In this document: positions 7,004 to 10,187 of the stretch, piece after piece
Layout of the letters: each line of letters opens with the position of its first letter
Numbering within the stretch: the first letter of the stretch is position 1
Assembly: GCA_002725365.1 (NCBI GenBank)
Contig: PBOW01000091.1
Span: forward strand, 1-10,187
DNA from: Chloroflexota bacterium
Lineage (GTDB): Bacteria > Chloroflexota > Dehalococcoidia > UBA2979
Reading direction: 5' to 3'
DNA: 10,187 bases
Translations under genes and position numbers: made by a program
Notes under the pieces: model-generated
The model's input: the letters and a program-made list of their open reading frames with translations, nothing else
Told to the model about the DNA's origin: nothing
Database searches by the model: none

Positions 7004-8334
7004 CCGACGAGATTGGCCCTAAGCGTGTTTTAATTGTTCTTCTTCTCGCGCTATTGGCGGGTATAAGCTCCCAGTTTCTATCTATCGGTGTGGAGCTGAG
7101 GCTGTTTGCTTCAGTTAGTTTAATTTTCGCTTTAGTGATTATTATTTTTTGGAAGCAACTAAGGCGCAGCGAGATCTCGGCTCAATTAAGTCGAGATCAA
7201 TTCAGTTTCCCTCAGCATCAACTTGACAGGATGAATATGGAGACTTTCCAGACGATTATTAGCCCGATGCAGGAGGGAGTCATAATCATTAAAGGCGCTG
7301 CCGATGATGGGGAAGTTTACGTTGCTAACCATCGAGCTGCCGAAATACTTGGGAGAGATATGGATAATATGACAGGGATGTCACTCATTCGTGCTGCGCT
7401 AGACGCCTCGCTACTTGAGGTCGCTCGAGAGGCATCAGGTGACTATCAGGAAATCATTCTGCCGGGTGGTAAAACTTTGTCTGTTGCAGCCATTTCATTG
7501 CCAAGCTCAGTATTTATCTCGGATCCCCATGGTCAGGAGGTTTCAACTGACGGCCTGCTCCTTACGATGCTCGATCTGAGTGAGCAAAGGTTAGCGGAAC
7601 GTGCCAGAGCAGATCTTGTGGGTAATATTTCCCATGAACTACGGACTCCAATTACTGCCGCCAGACTCTTGGCTGAAACTATTGAATCAGAAACATTGGA
7701 TTTGGGGAGGCGGAAGAAATTCCATAGAAGCTTGCTCGCCGAACTCAATCGCCTTAGCCGTATGGTGGAGAGGTTGGTGAAGCTGTCTCGGATTGAGAGT
7801 AGGGAGGAAGAGTTTTCAGTAACTACATTTCCGATCGAGGAGCTTTTAGTCACAGCAGTAGACAATATGCTTCCAATTAGTGCTGCGGCCGGGGTCGAAT
7901 TGCTCCAAACGGAACAAGCTGAATCTATGTCGCGGCTGGACGTGGAAATGTCTGGTGATTTTGATCGCCTGCTTGAAGTATTATCGAATTTTATTGATAA
8001 CGCGATCAGCGTGTCCCAAGAGGGAAGTAAAATACTTCTAAACGCGAACATTCGTCGGAGTGAAGCGGCTAGCTCAGTTACGTTTGAGGTGATTGATCAA
8101 GGACCAGGCGTGTCTCCTGCTGACCGAACACGTGTATTTGAGAGGTTTTATACAGGCGACGTGGCGAGAAATTCTGAACAGGAGAGTTTGGGTCTTGGGC
8201 TGGCTATTGCGAAACATATCGTCGAACGTCATCGGGGCATCATTGGTGTACGGGATTCTCTCGAGACGGGCTCCGTTTTCTTTTTCGAGCTTCCGTTGGG
8301 CACTAGTAATGACGAAGTAAGTACAAAAGTTTAG
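7000..8334 (+). CDS. phoR: Pho-regulon sensor histidine kinase, PhoR type
   Basis: Membrane sensor kinase for phosphate limitation, 444 aa. Two helices at about 10-27 and 34-51 are joined by only a few residues, so there is no external sensing domain, as in E. coli PhoR. A PAS-like region spans about 80-195. The dimerisation/phosphoacceptor site is NISHELRTP with His212. ATP-binding boxes are N-box LSNFIDNAI (328-336), DQGPGV (366-371), FERFY (380-384) and LGLGLAIAKHIV (397-408). The first helix starts at residue 10 and an upstream in-frame stop lies at 6985-6987, so ATG 7000 is forced. Its location directly after pstB and beside a PhoB-type regulator identifies the pathway; the name phoR rests on this context. 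It overlaps the convergent regulator gene by 4 nt. Confidence 0.9.
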   Translation: MTDEIGPKRVLIVLLLALLAGISSQFLSIGVELRLFASVSLIFALVIIIFWKQLRRSEISAQLSRDQFSFPQHQLDRMNMETFQTIISPMQEGVIIIKGAADDGEVYVANHRAAEILGRDMDNMTGMSLIRAALDASLLEVAREASGDYQEIILPGGKTLSVAAISLPSSVFISDPHGQEVSTDGLLLTMLDLSEQRLAERARADLVGNISHELRTPITAARLLAETIESETLDLGRRKKFHRSLLAELNRLSRMVERLVKLSRIESREEEFSVTTFPIEELLVTAVDNMLPISAAAGVELLQTEQAESMSRLDVEMSGDFDRLLEVLSNFIDNAISVSQEGSKILLNANIRRSEAASSVTFEVIDQGPGVSPADRTRVFERFYTGDVARNSEQESLGLGLAIAKHIVERHRGIIGVRDSLETGSVFFFELPLGTSNDEVSTKV

Positions 8335-9068
8335 GGTATGAACTTGTATCCGATGGACCGCACTGTGACAAGCCTCTGAGGTTTCGCGGGATCGACTTCT
8401 ATTTTTTTCCGTAGCCAGCGTATATGCACGTCAACAGTTCTGGTATCGCCAAGGAATGTATATCCCCAGACTGATTCAAGGAGCATCTCTCTGCTAAGAG
8501 CCTGTCTGGGATGCCTCATCAAATATTCGAGCAGATCGAATTCTCGTGGTCTCATGTTGATTATGTTGCCGGCGACGCGCACTTCTCGCGCAAGGCTATC
8601 TAATTCAACATTCTCGGCGACAAGCAGAGTGTTTTCGTCAGATCGTGTTGCGGCTCGAGGTGCGGGTTCTGCTGCATTGATCTCAAACTCTTGCCCCCCT
8701 AGTACAGGCTCTCCTCGCCTCAGTAGCGCTGCTGCTCGAGCCTTCATTAATCTCATTGAAAAGGGTTTCGTAACGTAGTCATCCGCGCCACAATCGAACC
8801 CATGGAGAATGTCCACCTCAGAGTCTCGAGCAGTCATCATTAGGATCTTATGGTCCGACTCTTTTTTTAACATTCTGCATACGTCTAGGCCTGACATTTT
8901 TGGAAGCATTATGTCTAGTATTACAAGATCGGGCTGCATTTCGCGAGCTAATTCAAGGCCCTCAAGGCCGTCGGATGCTACTTGAATTTGATAACCTTCG
9001 GAAACCAAATTATACGCAACGGTTTCAGAGATTGCCGGATCATCTTCGACTATAAGTATTTTAGTCAT
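8331..9068 (-). CDS. OmpR/PhoB-family response regulator, partner of the adjacent PhoR
   Basis: Two-component transcription factor, 245 aa, with an N-terminal receiver and C-terminal winged helix. Receiver residues are intact: acidic pocket E8-D9-D10, phosphorylated Asp52 in VILDIMLPKMSG, Thr79 and Lys101 in VTKPFS. The DNA-binding domain covers about 150-245, with RPREFDLLEYL (173-183) and the recognition region ending TVDVHIRWLRKKI (211-223) and RSIGYKF. The linker between domains (about 119-149) is rather long and Ala/Arg-rich. Start: ATG at 9068 gives MTKILIVEDD, the standard receiver opening; an upstream GTG at 9137 would add 23 residues unlike the family. No ribosome-binding site precedes 9068. 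PhoB, PhoP and RegX3 are all close in type; neighbours point to phosphate control. It is convergent with phoR rather than co-directional. Confidence 0.92.
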   Translation of the reverse strand: MTKILIVEDDPAISETVAYNLVSEGYQIQVASDGLEGLELAREMQPDLVILDIMLPKMSGLDVCRMLKKESDHKILMMTARDSEVDILHGFDCGADDYVTKPFSMRLMKARAAALLRRGEPVLGGQEFEINAAEPAPRAATRSDENTLLVAENVELDSLAREVRVAGNIINMRPREFDLLEYLMRHPRQALSREMLLESVWGYTFLGDTRTVDVHIRWLRKKIEVDPAKPQRLVTVRSIGYKFIP

Positions 9069-9100
9069 GACTAACAGTTTAGCTTTTATCAACCCCTGAG

Positions 9101-9128
9101 TTACACATCTGTGTAAACACATTGTTAA
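9101..9128 (-). promoter_or_regulatory. Candidate operator upstream of the response regulator
   Basis: Read on the - strand, TTAACA (9123-9128) and TTTACA (9112-9117) are direct repeats separated by 5 nt. This is the 11-bp phasing known for PhoP boxes in Bacillus. Overlapping it is an inverted repeat, TTACACA-TC-TGTGTAA (9101-9116). The sites lie 33-60 nt before the ATG of the regulator, a sensible place for autoregulation. Binding is inferred, not shown. Confidence 0.4.
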
Positions 9129-9173
9129 TAACGCCACGCAGGATTACGTGGGTTGCCCAAGAGGCCTTCTATC

Positions 9174-10187
9174 CTACAGAATTCCTAATTGATTGGCTTG
9201 CCTAGTTAACTCCTGGCGATATTCCGGATGAGCAATTGATATCAATTCCCGAGCCCGTTGACGTTCAGATTTCCCTTGCAGGGAGGCAATACCGTATTCG
9301 CTTACAACGTAATCTGCCAAGTACCGAGGAACACCTACTCTTGCTCCCGGTGGCAGATCGGCAACAAATTTAGAGTTTTCCCCATCCATACTTTGCATGA
9401 CATGCACGGATTTTCCACCTGGCGCGTAGAGAGAACCGGCCACGAATTCAAATTGTCCCCCGGGTCCAGTGATCTGTTCTCGTCCGACCGAGTCGAACAC
9501 GATCTGTCCAGTGAGATCGATCATTGTTGCGGTGTTTATGGCTGTCATTTGTTTTTGTGACGAAATGACAGACGGATTATGTATGTAATCAACTCCGTAG
9601 ACTTCCCAATCATTGATATGTTCAGCAACTATTTGTAAGTCTTCTGGTTGGGCCGGCAGTAGAGTGACACAGACTTTCCCAACGTCTCTGCTCTTGTTTG
9701 AGCCGTTAATCACTCCTGCTTCGTACAGTTGGGCAATGCCAGGACTCGTAAGTTCAGAATGATATCCGAGATCTTTTTTCGAGAAGAGGTGAGGGGTTAC
9801 TGCGTTTGAGGCGACACCTACACCGATTTCCAAGGTGTCTCCGTCGTTAACGAGTGATGCGGCTAGCGCACCCGCCACATCTACTGCGTTGAAGTCGAGT
9901 GGTGGTTTTTCTCTCCTGGCAGGGGCTCTTGGTGCTTCGCCGTCAGGAATTATTACGAAATAATCAATCGCATCGGCGTCGATAAAATTATCACCCGGCG
10001 TCCGGAGCATCTGTTCTTGTACCTCTGCGACTACGATCCCACATTTTTGGAGATTGATTTTGTTGTCCCATAGCCCTATTCCAAAGCCACACGTGCCTGC
10101 AGCGTCCGGAGTTGTCATATGAAAGAAGCCGATATCCGGTGTAGGGATATCTCGTGAATATCGGAAGTGATCGGTGTAAACGGTGCC
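9174..10187 (-). CDS. Acetyl-CoA hydrolase/transferase family protein (4-hydroxybutyrate CoA-transferase-like), 5'-truncated by window edge
   Basis: Family I-type CoA transferase that would move CoA between acyl-CoA and a free carboxylate; the substrate cannot be told from sequence. The frame stays open to the right edge (337 codons visible). The 23 residues before the ATG at 10118 continue the family pattern (TPDIGFFHMTTPDAAGTCGFG), so that ATG is internal and roughly 100 N-terminal residues lie outside, given a usual length near 430-450. Visible motifs (numbered from the edge): EIGVG (120-124), DLGYHSE (139-145, probably including the catalytic Glu), AINTATMIDLTGQI (216-229), GPGGQFEF (241-248), VVSEYGIASLQGKS (294-307) and RARELISIAHPEYR (311-324). 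It is upstream of and co-directional with the response regulator, 105 nt away, with no evident functional link. Confidence 0.9.
   Translation of the reverse strand, partial: GTVYTDHFRYSRDIPTPDIGFFHMTTPDAAGTCGFGIGLWDNKINLQKCGIVVAEVQEQMLRTPGDNFIDADAIDYFVIIPDGEAPRAPARREKPPLDFNAVDVAGALAASLVNDGDTLEIGVGVASNAVTPHLFSKKDLGYHSELTSPGIAQLYEAGVINGSNKSRDVGKVCVTLLPAQPEDLQIVAEHINDWEVYGVDYIHNPSVISSQKQMTAINTATMIDLTGQIVFDSVGREQITGPGGQFEFVAGSLYAPGGKSVHVMQSMDGENSKFVADLPPGARVGVPRYLADYVVSEYGIASLQGKSERQRARELISIAHPEYRQELTRQANQLGIL

Noticed and set aside
7533..8051. 172-codon open frame on the - strand
   Set aside because: It lies wholly inside phoR, has a Ser-rich composition typical of antisense frames and matches no family I know; the + strand frame carries all kinase motifs.
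9069..9137. Longer start for the response regulator (GTG 9137 or ATG 9122)
   Set aside because: The added residues do not resemble a receiver N-terminus, no ribosome-binding site precedes either start, and the extension would cover the candidate operator; MTKILIVEDD at 9068 is the standard opening.
9134..9151. CCACG/CGTGG hairpin as terminator of the CoA-transferase
   Set aside because: Only five pairs with an 8-nt loop and no T-run on the - strand; too weak to call.
10116..10118. ATG 10118 as the true start of the CoA-transferase
   Set aside because: The 23 codons before it are open and continue the family's conserved PD-containing segment, so the gene simply runs off the window.

Overview
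The window is an ordinary bacterial chromosomal segment built around a phosphate-starvation (Pho) module, flanked by a DNA-repair glycosylase, a metallo-beta-lactamase-fold hydrolase and a CoA-transferase. I saw no mobile element, CRISPR array, tRNA or rRNA. Base composition is moderate and looks even throughout. The glycosylase has the short C-terminal tail of actinobacterial-type MutY rather than the enterobacterial NUDIX-like tail. The PstS lipoprotein has a Cys-Gly-Gly start followed by a Ser-rich linker. Together these suggest a Chloroflexota-like (possibly SAR202/Dehalococcoidia-type) or neighbouring lineage. That placement is inference with modest confidence.

Layout, left to right. Positions 1-827 hold the 3' part of a MutY-like HhH-GPD DNA glycosylase (+), cut by the window edge. 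Positions 897-1964 hold a LACTB2-like MBL-fold hydrolase with a C-terminal winged helix (+). Positions 1990-2658 hold phoU (-), convergent with the hydrolase and divergent from pstS. Next comes the + strand block pstS (2843-3880), a 264-nt structured spacer with a strong intrinsic terminator, pstC (4145-5074), pstA (5071-6024), pstB (6102-6950) and a PhoR-type histidine kinase (7000-8334). On the - strand, an OmpR/PhoB-type response regulator (8331-9068) runs into phoR tail to tail with interlocked stop codons. Upstream of it, on the same strand, is an acetyl-CoA hydrolase/transferase-family gene (9174-10187) whose 5' end lies outside the window.

How the genes work together. PstS captures phosphate outside the membrane, PstC and PstA form the channel, and PstB drives uptake with ATP. 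By analogy with known Pho systems, PhoU reports transporter status to the kinase PhoR. PhoR has two membrane helices with almost no external loop plus a PAS-like domain, so it probably senses internally through Pst/PhoU. It phosphorylates the convergent response regulator, which likely controls pstS, phoU and itself. The PhoP/PhoB-like repeat and the shared TTAACAAT octamer in the two regulatory gaps fit this but are unproven.

Points worth a second look: the terminator and stacked hairpins between pstS and pstC; an 8-codon leader ORF whose stop overlaps the phoR start, where phoR has no ribosome-binding site of its own; the convergent kinase/regulator pair with overlapping stops; and the MutY-like protein, which lacks the catalytic glutamate and has altered iron-sulfur cysteine spacing.
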